A stretch of 64,000 bases of DNA from Paludibaculum fermentans_A (lineage in GTDB: Bacteria > Acidobacteriota > Terriglobia > Bryobacterales > Bryobacteraceae). Under the pieces are notes generated by a model. It worked only from the letters and a program-made list of their open reading frames with translations. It was not told where the DNA came from and ran no database searches. Below are positions 43,339 through 52,091 of this stretch, piece by piece (the stretch's first letter is position 1; every line of letters starts with the position of its first letter). Both the position numbers and the translations under genes were made by a program. The stretch is from NCBI RefSeq assembly GCF_051172195.1, contig NZ_JBPJAQ010000001.1, forward strand, positions 2,914,001-2,978,000, given 5' to 3'.

Positions 43339-44743
43339 GCAATCTCCTTACAGGCTTGAGAGTCAGGTCAAAGCGGCAGCCTGAGGACCGCGGGACATGG
43401 ACGAGGTCGCCCGAGAAGCTGCGGGCGAGGGCGCGCGAGATGTACAGGCCGAGGCCGGAGCCGTCGGAATTAGAGCGAAAGGGATGAAACAGAGTCTCGG
43501 GCTGGGAGACGCCGGGGCCGGAGTCGATGAAGGCGATGCGGACCGAGTCGCCGCCCACCTCCACCTCGACGCGGAGGGTTCTGACTGCGCCGCCGTCCAC
43601 GGCCCGCAGGGAGTTCTGGGCGAGGTTGAGGAAGATCTGGAGAAGACCGTGCGAGTCGGCCTGGACGTCGGGCAGGTTGGCGGGCAGCAGCCATTCGAAC
43701 TGGCCATCGATCTCGCGCCAGTCGGTTTCGACGACGACGCGCAGGTTGTCGAGAACGGCGGCCAGTGAGGCCGAGCGGGCGGTGGTGTTCTTGGCGAGTT
43801 CGAACGAGGCCAGTTTGGTGAGGCCGCCCACCAGTTGGTTGAGAGCCTGGAAATCGGCATCGACGGCGACTTCGGGGCGGCGGCCCAGGTTGGAGGCGAC
43901 CATCGAGGCGGCGGAGCACAGGTTCCGGATCTCGTGCGAGACGGCCCCGGCGAGCAGGCGGTTGTAGCTGAGCACGTGCCGGAAGTTCTCCATCTCGCGG
44001 TCGCGCACCTCTTCCGAGACGTCGACGACGATGGCGGCCAGGTGATGATCGGGCCCGTCGCCGTAGGTGGAGAACCAGGTGGCGATGGGGAACATGGTGC
44101 CATCGGCGCGTTTGGCCCAGGTCCAGGCGGAGGTGCGGACCTGGCGCTGGCCGGCATGCAGCTTTACGGCGCTGCCGAGGGTAGGCACGAGTCCGCCGAT
44201 GTCGCGGTCCATGAGGGTATCGGGTGGAGTGATGCCGAAGATGTCGTGGGAGGCCCGGTTGGCGGCGATGACCTTGCCGTCGTGATCCAGGGTGAGGATG
44301 GCGGCGGGGCTGCTTTCGGCCAGGATCCTGAGCTGTTCCTCGGCACGGCGGCGCAGTTCCTGCTCCAGTTTGAGGCGTGCGTAGTGGGCGATGACGATGC
44401 GCCGGTTGCGGCTCATCTCGAAGATGAGCAGGCCCATGCCGGAATAGGCGAGGAGGGCCATGGTGTAGCGGAGCCCGAACTCCAGGCCGGAATACTGCGG
44501 GGTGAAGAGACCGCGCAGGAAGGCGCAGGCGGCCGCCACCGCCAGGATCTGCCAGCGGCTGAGGGCGGTAGCCGCCACGGCTATGGGGAAGACGTAGAAG
44601 ATACCGAGTGATACGTCGAGCTTGGAGCGCCACTCGAAGAGAACAAGAATGGCTACGAGTACGGCGGCCAGGGGCACGACCGTACGTGGTCTAAGTACTG
44701 TTTCTGAAAGGGGAACCCCCAGAATTGACAGCCTCGTCGGCAA
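43277..44743 (-). CDS. membrane histidine kinase with PAS domain
   Basis: A 488-residue kinase. Four or so membrane helices lie in residues 20-110 with little outside the membrane. A PAS domain follows at about 138-245 (ILAESSPAAILTLDHDGKVI). The phosphoacceptor is H270 in AVSHEIRNLCSAAS, a dimerisation helix unlike the common HisKA type. The ATPase domain has LLQIFLNLAQNSLRAV, DSGPGV and GSGLGLYISRAL. Translation most likely begins at a TTG (44743), because AAGGAG stands 7 bases before it. A loosely conserved C-terminal tail (about 20 residues) runs into the regulator gene. The signal is unknown; PAS suggests redox or a small ligand. Confidence 0.94.
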   Translation of the reverse strand: MPTRLSILGVPLSETVLRPRTVVPLAAVLVAILVLFEWRSKLDVSLGIFYVFPIAVAATALSRWQILAVAAACAFLRGLFTPQYSGLEFGLRYTMALLAYSGMGLLIFEMSRNRRIVIAHYARLKLEQELRRRAEEQLRILAESSPAAILTLDHDGKVIAANRASHDIFGITPPDTLMDRDIGGLVPTLGSAVKLHAGQRQVRTSAWTWAKRADGTMFPIATWFSTYGDGPDHHLAAIVVDVSEEVRDREMENFRHVLSYNRLLAGAVSHEIRNLCSAASMVASNLGRRPEVAVDADFQALNQLVGGLTKLASFELAKNTTARSASLAAVLDNLRVVVETDWREIDGQFEWLLPANLPDVQADSHGLLQIFLNLAQNSLRAVDGGAVRTLRVEVEVGGDSVRIAFIDSGPGVSQPETLFHPFRSNSDGSGLGLYISRALARSFSGDLVHVPRSSGCRFDLTLKPVRRLHDGGVPPLTAGASDSLVHRG

Positions 44744-44909
44744 GTGGAATCTCCTTCCTGTCGCATGCTGTCGTTTTTAGTTCAGACGGGCGAAGCCTTA
44801 CTTTAGATACCAATCTTACGATAGACGAGAGATAGCCCGCCAAGGCGTTTGATTCCCAACCGATATCTGGTTCGGGACGAAAGCAGCGGGTAGTGTGGGG
44901 TCAGACACT

Positions 44910-45821
44910 ATGATTGTTCGCGACCACCTTCCGCTGAAGCGAATCTGGCCGCAAGTATCGCAGCGGCTGTTACTGCTTCTCTTTTTCGATATCTCCGTGA
45001 GCGTGTTGTACACGTTTGGGGGATTCACCTTTCTGGCAATTCCGTCTGTCCCCCTGGCTCCGATGGCAGGGGCGTTGAGTATCTTCCTGGCGTTCCGCAC
45101 CAATTCGGCGTATGGCCGGTGGTGGGAGGCGCGTACGTTGTGGGGCGGGCTGGTGAACAGCTCGAGGACGTTTGCGCGGCAGGCGTTGACGTTGATCGAC
45201 GGCACGGGCGGCGATATGGCCTGTGTGACGGATCTGCGCAATCAACTGGTGAGGCTGCAGATCAGTTTTGTGCGGGCGCTGCGGTGCCATTTGCGGCGGC
45301 AGAATCCGTTCCCCGAACTGGAGCGGCTGCTGCCGCCTGAGGTCACCAGCCGGCTGCGGGCGCATACGAATGTACCTTCGGCGATTCTGCTGGAATCGGC
45401 GGCCATCCTGCGCAAGGCCAAAGAAGAGGGGCGGATGGACTCGTTCCGCTGGATCGCGATGGAGAACACGTTGACGGAGTTGACGAATATCCTGGGCGGC
45501 TGCGAGCGCATCAAGAACACTCCGTTGCCGCGCCAGCACGACTATTTCCCGCGCATTCTGGTGATGGCGTTCTGCCTGATCCTGCCGTTTGCGCTGGTGG
45601 AAGGGCTGCGGATGCTGACGCCGATCGCCTCCACTTTGATCAGCTTCATCCTGGTGGCGCTGGATACGGTGGGGCGCGAGATTGAGGCTCCGTTTGACAA
45701 CACGGTTCACGACACGCCGATGACGAGCCTGACGCGAACCATTGAGATCAACCTGTTTCAGCAACTGGGCGAGCGCCGTGTGCCCGCCGAAGTCCACCCG
45801 GTGGACGGCTTCGTTTACTAG
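44910..45821 (+). CDS. bestrophin-family membrane channel
   Basis: A 303-residue protein of the bacterial bestrophin (UPF0187/YneE) family, which form pentameric ion channels selective for anions or cations. Features are two N-terminal membrane segments (LLLLLFFDISVSVLYTF and a following FLAIPSVPLAPMAGALSIFL), then the signature FRTNSAYGRWWEARTLWGGL. Later helices contain the paired hydrophobic segment LVMAFCLILPFALVEG and the conserved end GREIEAPFDNTVHDTPM. ATG 44910 fits the family start, although the frame is open back to a GTG at 44895. It is divergent from the kinase pair and ends 25 bases before the USP-like gene, probably one operon. Confidence 0.92.
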   Translation: MIVRDHLPLKRIWPQVSQRLLLLLFFDISVSVLYTFGGFTFLAIPSVPLAPMAGALSIFLAFRTNSAYGRWWEARTLWGGLVNSSRTFARQALTLIDGTGGDMACVTDLRNQLVRLQISFVRALRCHLRRQNPFPELERLLPPEVTSRLRAHTNVPSAILLESAAILRKAKEEGRMDSFRWIAMENTLTELTNILGGCERIKNTPLPRQHDYFPRILVMAFCLILPFALVEGLRMLTPIASTLISFILVALDTVGREIEAPFDNTVHDTPMTSLTRTIEINLFQQLGERRVPAEVHPVDGFVY

Positions 45822-45846
45822 ACAAATCGTACATAGGAGAAACCCG

Positions 45847-46734
45847 ATGAGGAATCAATTTGGGAGACGCCTGCTCTTTCCCACGAGCTTTTCCGATGCC
45901 TGTTTCCGCACGACGCCCGTGCTGTCCGAGTGGATGGACGACCCGGAGGCGCGGCTGACGCTGCTGCACGTATATGACGCGAAGAAGAGCGGACGGCGGG
46001 AGATTGAACGGCAGTTGCAGTCGTTCTTCGCCGAGGCGGATCAGTATGGGCGCTGCGAGCGGATTCTGCTGGCCGGCGATCCGAAGGCGCAGATCCTGGA
46101 GCATTGCCGGCGGCACCGGTACGACCTGCTGTTCCTGCCGGCGTCGGAGCCGACGGGCTTTCCGCGGATTGGGCACCGGTCGTTGCGGGCGAGCCTGCTG
46201 CGGGAGGGGCATGTGCCGGTCTGGACGAACTCCGACTTTTCCAGGAGTGGCGCCTTGCGGCAGGCGCCGAAGAATGTGGCTTATGTGATGACGAACGAGC
46301 CAGGTTGGAAGGAGCACTGCGTGGAGGCGGCCGCCGCGGCGGCGCGTTGGAATGCGGTGTTCCACGTGATGTACGTATTCCCTGTGCCCGATGTGGATGA
46401 CGGGACGATCGCCAGCGATCTGTTCACGGGCCGGGAGACGGGTCCGCTGGAGACGCTGCGGGCGATCGTCTCTCAGTTGCCGGTGACTTTCAAGGTGCAC
46501 ACTTCGACGGGCCACGAGCGGTTTGAGGTACGGCGCCTGCTGAAGGATGCGCACGCCGATATCGCCTTTATCAGCAGCGCCCGGGCGATGACCCGGGGAC
46601 TATTCGGTTTGCGGATGAGCCCGATTCTCAACTCGGTCCAATGCCAGTTTGTGTGTTTCCCGGACAATCCGAGACCGGAGGTGCTGGAACAACCCAGGCT
46701 GGTGGACCGGGTGGCCTTACCGGACGCGGGCTAG
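45847..46734 (+). CDS. universal-stress-protein-like protein
   Basis: A 295-residue protein with two UspA-like alpha/beta halves. The first begins LLFPTSFSDACFRTTPVLSE, with LTLLHVYDAKK and LLAGDPKAQILEHCRRHRYD. The second begins around residue 142 and holds HADIAFISSARAMTRG. The nucleotide-binding glycine loop is weak, so ATP binding is unsure. Start ATG 45847 has AGGAG 8 bases before it. It follows the bestrophin gene closely. Its stop shares the palindrome CTAG with the stop of the convergent aldolase gene. Confidence 0.75.
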   Translation: MRNQFGRRLLFPTSFSDACFRTTPVLSEWMDDPEARLTLLHVYDAKKSGRREIERQLQSFFAEADQYGRCERILLAGDPKAQILEHCRRHRYDLLFLPASEPTGFPRIGHRSLRASLLREGHVPVWTNSDFSRSGALRQAPKNVAYVMTNEPGWKEHCVEAAAAAARWNAVFHVMYVFPVPDVDDGTIASDLFTGRETGPLETLRAIVSQLPVTFKVHTSTGHERFEVRRLLKDAHADIAFISSARAMTRGLFGLRMSPILNSVQCQFVCFPDNPRPEVLEQPRLVDRVALPDAG

Positions 46735-47522
46735 CGTGCAGGGGACGCTGCTGAGGAGATGGCCGAGTGCGCGGAAGCCAGGGCTGCCTGGGCCGCGCCG
46801 GCCAGCAGCGTATTGTCTACGCCGAGGGCGATCATGGTGTAGCCGTCTTCCAGTGCCTGGCCGATGTTTTGGGGCGTGGGGTGCACGAGGTGCATCCCCG
46901 CCGCGATGCCGCGGCTGTTACAGGACGAGCGGAAGGTGCTGAGGGCCTGGACCATCTCCGGGCAGTCGAGTTGTCCGGTCTTGCCGAAGGAGCCGCTGAG
47001 GTCGAGCGGTCCGATGAAGGCTCCGTCTACGCCCTGCACATCGAGGATGCCGTCGAGGGCGTCGATGCCGTCGCGATGCTCAATCTGCATCACGATGGCA
47101 ATTTCCTTGTTCGCTTCCTGGATATAGGGCGTGAAGTCGAGGCCGTGCGAGTTGGCCCGGCTGTAGCCGTAGCCGCGGCGACCCAGCGGCGGATACTTCG
47201 CCTGGTCCATGGCGGCCTGGGCCTCGGCCGGGGAGTTCACCATGGGAATGATGAGTCCGCCGGCTCCGGCATCGAGGACGCGTTTGATCCAGATGGGGTC
47301 GTTGAAGGGGAGGCGGGCAATGGGCACCGCTTCGTAGCGCTCGATGGCGCGGAAGAGGTTGGCGGTGGATTCCAGGTCGATGACGCCGTGTTCGAGGTCG
47401 ACGGCAATCCAGTCGAAACCCACGCGGCCGAGCACCTCGGCGATGGCGGGATGGCCCATCTGGATCCAGGCTCCAAAGGTGGGGGTGCGATCGAGCAGCG
47501 CTTTGCGGAAAGGGTTCTTCAT
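46731..47522 (-). CDS. HpcH/HpaI family aldolase
   Basis: A 263-residue class II, metal-dependent pyruvate aldolase. Motifs seen are GAWIQMGHPAIAEVLGRVGF, WIAVDLEHGVIDLE with the catalytic His, IARLPFNDPIWIKRVLDAGA with the pyruvate-binding Arg, the metal-binding Glu in IVMQIEHRDGID, and Asp in GAFIGPLDLSGS. It should split a 2-keto-3-deoxy (or 4-hydroxy-2-keto) acid into pyruvate and an aldehyde. It overlaps the upstream sialidase-fold gene by 4 bases and is the last gene of a three-gene minus-strand operon controlled from the gntR region. The exact sugar-acid substrate is unknown. Confidence 0.93.
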   Translation of the reverse strand: MKNPFRKALLDRTPTFGAWIQMGHPAIAEVLGRVGFDWIAVDLEHGVIDLESTANLFRAIERYEAVPIARLPFNDPIWIKRVLDAGAGGLIIPMVNSPAEAQAAMDQAKYPPLGRRGYGYSRANSHGLDFTPYIQEANKEIAIVMQIEHRDGIDALDGILDVQGVDGAFIGPLDLSGSFGKTGQLDCPEMVQALSTFRSSCNSRGIAAGMHLVHPTPQNIGQALEDGYTMIALGVDNTLLAGAAQAALASAHSAISSAASPAR

Positions 47523-48826
47523 GACTTTTTCCCGGGGTCACAGGCATCCAGCATGCCGTCGGTGATGTATTTGCCCAGCAGGTAGTGCTTGCGGTCGGGG
47601 TACCAGAGATAGCGCTTGCCCTTGGACTCGAAGTAGCTGGTGTAAGTGGCGATTTCAGTGCGTTTCTCGGTGCCGAGGGGTTCGGCGTGATTGTCGACGA
47701 GGATGCGCGGCTGGCCGAAGCGGATGGGCTGGATGGGGTGGTTGGGGATTTCGCGGCCGACGGTGTACCAGGCGGGGGTGCGGTTTTTGAGCCAGGCTCC
47801 GGGGCCTGAGGGGCCGCCATCGTTATTGAAGAAGACGAGCAGGTAGCGGCCGTCGCCCAGGCGGTAGAGCGGGCAGGGGGCAATGGGGTTCAGGATGGGC
47901 GCGCCTTCTGGTTCGTAGCAGAGCGGGCGGGGCGTACCCCAGGTGCGTGCGCCATCGGGGGAGAGGGCGAAGTAGACCTTGCCGGTGTAGGTGCGCATGA
48001 CGCAGAGCATGCGGCCATCCTTCAGGGCGTGGAGCGTCGGTTCCTGGATGATGCTCTTCTTCGGCTCCGGTTCGGCGTAGAGGCGGATTCCGGGGCCTTT
48101 GGGGTAAGTGGTGACCTGAAGTTTGGCCGGGTCCTTCTCGCGCAGGATGTTGTCGAAGGACAGGAAGGCGACTTCCGTGTTGCGGCCCCAGTTGCGGGGA
48201 TCGGGGTCGGCAGCTTTGCTGGCCCAGCGGGTGAAGCCGGCGAGGACGCGGCCGTCGGGGGCGTAGAGGGGATTCTGGTAGACGATCCAGGTCTCGGGGA
48301 TTTTGGGATCGGGATGGCTGAAGTCGGTGCGGCCCACGGGGTAGTCGTGGAATTCGCGGCTCCAGGTCTGGCCGCCATCCTCGGACCACTTGATGCGGAG
48401 GGCTCCCGTGTCGGCGGGGCGGACGTCCTGGATCCCGATGTTCTTGTTGTAGACGCAATAGACGCGCTTGAGCCTGGGGGCGACGATGGGGAACGCCCAA
48501 CTGGCTACGCCGACCATGCGTGGTTGGCCGGGTTGGGGGCCGTCGACCTCGATGGGCGTGGTCCAGGTGCGGCCCTGGTCAGTGGAGCGGCTGCTGACGA
48601 TGCGATGATTTGGAGCGTTTTCGCCGGCGCCTTGCGTCCAGATGGCGAGGAATGCGCCGTCGGGGAGCGCGACGACCTGGAAGTGCTGATTGGTGTTGTC
48701 GGCGCCGCCGGGTTTCTCCGGAATGTAGACCTTGAGGTCAGGCTTGGAGACGGCCCAAGGCGGGTCCTCGGCGCCGTGGAGGCAGGCGGCTAAGGGCAGG
48801 GTCAGGAAAGAACGCCGGTGGATCAT
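47519..48826 (-). CDS. exported sialidase-fold (BNR/Asp-box) protein, operon copy
   Basis: A 435-residue protein with a short leader (MIHRRSFLTLPLAACLHG). It has several Asp-box-like repeats of a six-bladed propeller, such as SSRSTDQGRTWTTPI and KWSEDGGQTWSREF, and a later partial box, FALSPDGARTWGTPR. The sialidase superfamily includes exo-sialidases, but also lyases and proteins without neuraminic acid activity; the Arg triad cannot be placed by eye. ATG 48826 is chosen over an in-frame TTG three codons earlier. The gene sits 13 bases after the dehydrogenase gene and overlaps the aldolase. A role in releasing or processing an acidic sugar is inferred. Confidence 0.85.
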   Translation of the reverse strand: MIHRRSFLTLPLAACLHGAEDPPWAVSKPDLKVYIPEKPGGADNTNQHFQVVALPDGAFLAIWTQGAGENAPNHRIVSSRSTDQGRTWTTPIEVDGPQPGQPRMVGVASWAFPIVAPRLKRVYCVYNKNIGIQDVRPADTGALRIKWSEDGGQTWSREFHDYPVGRTDFSHPDPKIPETWIVYQNPLYAPDGRVLAGFTRWASKAADPDPRNWGRNTEVAFLSFDNILREKDPAKLQVTTYPKGPGIRLYAEPEPKKSIIQEPTLHALKDGRMLCVMRTYTGKVYFALSPDGARTWGTPRPLCYEPEGAPILNPIAPCPLYRLGDGRYLLVFFNNDGGPSGPGAWLKNRTPAWYTVGREIPNHPIQPIRFGQPRILVDNHAEPLGTEKRTEIATYTSYFESKGKRYLWYPDRKHYLLGKYITDGMLDACDPGKKS

Positions 48827-48839
48827 CGTGGTCAAGTTC

Positions 48840-49829
48840 CTATGCGCCGCTGCTGGGCGGCAGGGATTGGAGTACTTCCGGGTTGAGCAGGTTCATCTGG
48901 CTGTAGGCGCCCTGTTCCGCGAGCAGGACATTGCGGAGTGAGTGCTGGGCCATGCGGGTGTTGGCGTCGGCGGTGTTGCTGCCGATGTGGGGCGTGAGGA
49001 CGGTGTTGGGCAGCGTGCGGAGGTCCTTCGCCGGGTGGACGGGGGCGTAGGGTTCCGTTTCAAAGACATCGAGGGCGGCGCCGCCGATGGCACCCTGGGC
49101 GAGCGCGTCGTAGAGGGCGGCTTCGTCGACCACGGCTCCGCGGGCGGTATTGATGAGCCAGGCACCGGTTGGGAGGAGCGCGAGGCGCTGCTGGTTCACG
49201 AAATGGGCGTTGGCGGGTGTGGCCGGGATGTGGAGGCTGGCGAAATCGGCTTGGGGGAGCGCCTCAGCGGGGTCGCTGGTGAGTTTGGTGAAGAAGCCGG
49301 GTTCGCGCGGCGGGGTGTTTTGGATGACGCCGATGACGCGCATGTCGAAGGCGGCGGTGGCGATGCGGGCGACAGCGGAGCCGATGGGGCCGCAGCCGAT
49401 GATGACGAGGGTTTTGCCGCGCAGTTCGCGTCCACCGACGGGAGCCCAGGCGCCCTGGGTCATGGCGGCGGCGACTTTGGTGGTGTGGCGGGCGGCGGCG
49501 AGAAGGAGAGAGATGGCGTGTTCGGCTACGGATTCGTTGAGGACGCCGGGGGTATTGGTGCAGAGGATGCGGGCCTGGGTGGCCTGGGCTTTGTCGATGC
49601 CGTCGTGGCCGACGCCGAAGCGGGCGAGGACGGCCGCGGGCTGGAGGACATCATATAAGGAAGAGCGGTAGGGCTGGATGCCGACGATGGCGTGGCGGGC
49701 GCCGTGGTGTTGGATGGCGGCGCAGAGGTCGGCTTCGGCGGGAGCGGAGGGGAGGCAGTTCAGGCCGGAGGCGGTGAAGATGTGTGCGCCTTTGGAGAAC
49801 TCGGGTTCGGTGATGATGATGGTCGGCAC
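48840..49829 (-). CDS. D-isomer-specific 2-hydroxyacid dehydrogenase
   Basis: A 329-residue NAD(P)H-dependent oxidoreductase. It has the Rossmann motif VIIGCGPIGSAVARIA, the catalytic Arg in INTARGAVVDEAAL, Glu in LDVFETEPYAP and His in LTPHIGSNT. GTG 49829 is preferred because family members start at the corresponding VPTIIITEPEF. A TTG nine codons earlier (49856) is open, but translation from it would cross the operator at 49833. It is the first gene of the minus-strand operon, divergent from gntR. Interconversion of a 2-keto and 2-hydroxy acid from sugar-acid breakdown is the likely role. Confidence 0.93.
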   Translation of the reverse strand: MPTIIITEPEFSKGAHIFTASGLNCLPSAPAEADLCAAIQHHGARHAIVGIQPYRSSLYDVLQPAAVLARFGVGHDGIDKAQATQARILCTNTPGVLNESVAEHAISLLLAAARHTTKVAAAMTQGAWAPVGGRELRGKTLVIIGCGPIGSAVARIATAAFDMRVIGVIQNTPPREPGFFTKLTSDPAEALPQADFASLHIPATPANAHFVNQQRLALLPTGAWLINTARGAVVDEAALYDALAQGAIGGAALDVFETEPYAPVHPAKDLRTLPNTVLTPHIGSNTADANTRMAQHSLRNVLLAEQGAYSQMNLLNPEVLQSLPPSSGA

Positions 49830-49832
49830 AAT

Positions 49833-49899
49833 TGAGATATCAGAATACTTCAACAACCAACTGAAGACAAGCGCGTATTTTATGTTCTCTGATATCTCA
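49833..49899. promoter_or_regulatory. two palindromic operator copies in the divergent region
   Basis: TGAGATATCAGA lies at 49833-49844, immediately before the dehydrogenase start. The reverse form TCTGATATCTCA lies at 49888-49899, 51 bases before gntR. The same 12-mers flank the promoter at 52027-52055. Half-site spacing fits a FadR-type GntR dimer. Direct control of both operons by the GntR protein is therefore predicted. Confidence 0.75.
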
Positions 49900-49949
49900 C
49901 TAGCTTGCCCGGTAGACGGATCGGGCGTAAACTAGCTCGTGGTGATTCC

Positions 49950-50729
49950 ATGAGCTCCTTCGCTGGCAATCTGACCGAACAGGTCTACATGACGATTCGC
50001 AACCGCATATTGCGAGGTGAACTACGGTTTGGAACGGGGCTTTCGCGCCGGGTCCTGGCCGAGGAACTGGGCGTCAGCATTGTCCCCGTGGGGGATGCGC
50101 TGCAGCGGTTGGAAAGCGATGGGCTGGTGGAGAGCCGGCCGAGGGTGGGGACGCGGGTGCGGATTCCGACGGCGCGGTCGATTCGCGGTCACTATATCCT
50201 GCGTGAGGCATTGGAGACGCAGGCGGCGCGGATTTTCGCGGAGAAGGCGAGTCCGGAGGAGCGGGACGAGATCCAGCGCATGGCGCACCAACTGGATGCG
50301 CTGCATGTGCTGCAGATTCCGGAGGATGACTCGGGTCGGGACCGGCTGTTCGAGATCCACCGTTTCCACATGCGGTTCCACATGCGGATTGCGGAGTGCA
50401 CGGGTTGCGACGAGTTGTGCCAAGCCGTGGAAAAAAATCAGGTTCTGATCTTCAACTGGCTCTATGACACTGCTTTGGGGAACCAGCCGCCGCCGGCCGC
50501 ATGGCATTCGCAACTGGCGGAGGTCCTGGTGTCCGGGGGGCCGGAGCAGGCGGATGCGGCGATGCGGAAGCACACGCGGTACCGGATGGAAGAAGTGCTG
50601 GCGCAGATGGAGCCGTACTTCGGGTGGAACGAGTCGCATGTGCAGACGTTTTCGAAGAGGTCGCGGAAGCATGGGCAGCAGGCGGCCGCGGCTCCGGCGG
50701 CTCCTGTACAACCGGATGGTGCGGAATGA
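49950..50729 (+). CDS. GntR-family regulator (FCD subfamily)
   Basis: A 259-residue transcription factor. A winged helix-turn-helix spans about residues 7-73 (YMTIRNRILRGELRFGTGLS, then EELGVSIVPVGDALQRLESDG). The FCD ligand domain spans about 80-225, with likely metal-binding His residues in FEIHRFHMRFHMRIAEC and in RKHTRYRMEEVL. FCD members usually sense sugar acids or short organic acids. ATG 49950 fits the domain start. The stop overlaps the transporter ATG as ATGA, so regulator and transporter are co-translated. The operators on both sides of its promoter and in front of the receptor gene make it the controller of the whole locus. Confidence 0.93.
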   Translation: MSSFAGNLTEQVYMTIRNRILRGELRFGTGLSRRVLAEELGVSIVPVGDALQRLESDGLVESRPRVGTRVRIPTARSIRGHYILREALETQAARIFAEKASPEERDEIQRMAHQLDALHVLQIPEDDSGRDRLFEIHRFHMRFHMRIAECTGCDELCQAVEKNQVLIFNWLYDTALGNQPPPAAWHSQLAEVLVSGGPEQADAAMRKHTRYRMEEVLAQMEPYFGWNESHVQTFSKRSRKHGQQAAAAPAAPVQPDGAE

Positions 50730-52006
50730 TGGGGCTGGGGGCCTCCTCAGCCGGCGGAGTCCAGACGAAGGTCCGGTTCCGGGTGCTGGCGATGCTGGTG
50801 CTGCTGGCCGGGATTACGTATCTGGACCGGGTTTGTATTTCGGTGACGGCTCCGCGGATGAGTGCCGATCTGGGGCTGAGCCGGATGCAGATGAGTTTTG
50901 TGTTCGGCGCGTTCACTTTGGCGTACGCCATCTTTGAGATTCCGACGGGGTTGTGGGGCGATAAGGTAGGGACGCGGCGGGTTTTGACGCGAATCGTGAC
51001 CTGGTGGTCCTCTTTCACGATGCTGACGGCGGGGGTGTTCAGTTTTCCTTCGCTGTTGGGGACGCGGTTCCTGTTTGGCGCCGGAGAGGCCGGGGCGTGG
51101 CCGAATGTGGCGCGGACACTGTCGCGCTGGTTTCCGCAGCGGGAGCGCGGGACGGCGCAGGGGATCTTCTTCATGGGCGCGCACCTGGGGGGCGGAGTGA
51201 CTCCGCTGCTGGTGACGGCGCTGCTCGTCCACTTTCACTGGCGGGCGCTGTTCCTGATCTTTGGCTCGATTGGGTTCCTTTGGGCGATCGCGTGGCGGTA
51301 CTGGTTCCGGGACGAGCCGCACGAGCACAAGGCGGTGAGTCCGGGGGAGTGCGAGTATATCGAGTCGGGCCGTGCGATCTCGGCCGGGCACTCGTTGGAG
51401 GGCGGCGGCTGGAAGCGGCTGCTGTTGAATCCAAGTGTGTTAGCGCTGTGCGCGATGTACTTCACGCAGACATATGGGTTTACGTTCTACGTGACCTGGC
51501 TGCCGACCTATCTGGAATCGTCGCGCGGTTTTTCGGCCGGTCTGCTGGGGATCTTCGCGGGCCTGCCGCTGACCTTGAGTGTGCTGGCGGATCTGTTTGG
51601 CGGGATCACGACGGACCGGTTGACGGCGAAGCTGGGGCTGCGAGTGGGGCGTGCGGCGGTGGGCGGCGTATCGCTGGCCTGTGCCGGCATCTTCCTGATT
51701 GCGGGGACGATGGCGCCGAATCCACTAGTGGGGGCGACGTTCATTGCGCTGGCGGCGGCTTCCTCGAACTTCCTGCTGGGGGCGAGTTGGGGGGCGGCGG
51801 TGGACATTGGGGGACCGCACGCGGGGATGGTCTCGGCGGCGATGAACACCTCCGGCCAGATTGGCGGGTTTTTGAGCCCGATCATCCTGGCATACGGGGT
51901 GGACCACTATGGGAGCTGGATGGGTCCGTTGTATCTGACGGGGGCGCTTTACCTGGCTGGAGCGGTGTGTTGGTTGTGGGTGGACGCATCCCGGCAGATG
52001 GATTGA
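50726..52006 (+). CDS. MFS transporter, anion:cation symporter (ACS) type
   Basis: A 426-residue inner-membrane carrier with 12 predicted helices. The ACS-family pattern is seen in ITYLDRVCISVTAPRMSADL, FEIPTGLWGDKVGTRRVLTR and RFLFGAGEAGAWPNVARTLS. Such carriers import glucarate, galactonate, hexuronates or other organic anions with protons. The start can be ATG 50726 or 50729; the first overlaps the gntR stop. It fits as the uptake step for a sugar acid that the aldolase and dehydrogenase then degrade. Confidence 0.93.
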   Translation: MMGLGASSAGGVQTKVRFRVLAMLVLLAGITYLDRVCISVTAPRMSADLGLSRMQMSFVFGAFTLAYAIFEIPTGLWGDKVGTRRVLTRIVTWWSSFTMLTAGVFSFPSLLGTRFLFGAGEAGAWPNVARTLSRWFPQRERGTAQGIFFMGAHLGGGVTPLLVTALLVHFHWRALFLIFGSIGFLWAIAWRYWFRDEPHEHKAVSPGECEYIESGRAISAGHSLEGGGWKRLLLNPSVLALCAMYFTQTYGFTFYVTWLPTYLESSRGFSAGLLGIFAGLPLTLSVLADLFGGITTDRLTAKLGLRVGRAAVGGVSLACAGIFLIAGTMAPNPLVGATFIALAAASSNFLLGASWGAAVDIGGPHAGMVSAAMNTSGQIGGFLSPIILAYGVDHYGSWMGPLYLTGALYLAGAVCWLWVDASRQMD

Positions 52007-52011
52007 TGTTT

Positions 52012-52069
52012 TCTGAGATATCACAATTGACAGAGACCAATTCCGGTGATAGAGTTCTGATATCTCAGA
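52012..52069 (+). promoter_or_regulatory. sigma70-type promoter bracketed by two GntR operators
   Basis: TTGACA (52027-52032) and TAGAGT (52050-52055) are separated by exactly 17 bases. The operator TCTGAGATATCA (52012-52023) sits directly upstream of the -35, and TCTGATATCTCAGA (52056-52069) covers the expected start point. Binding to both would block the promoter. It drives the receptor gene at 52092. Confidence 0.75.
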
Positions 52070-52091
52070 GTTGTAACCGGAAAGGGTCTCC

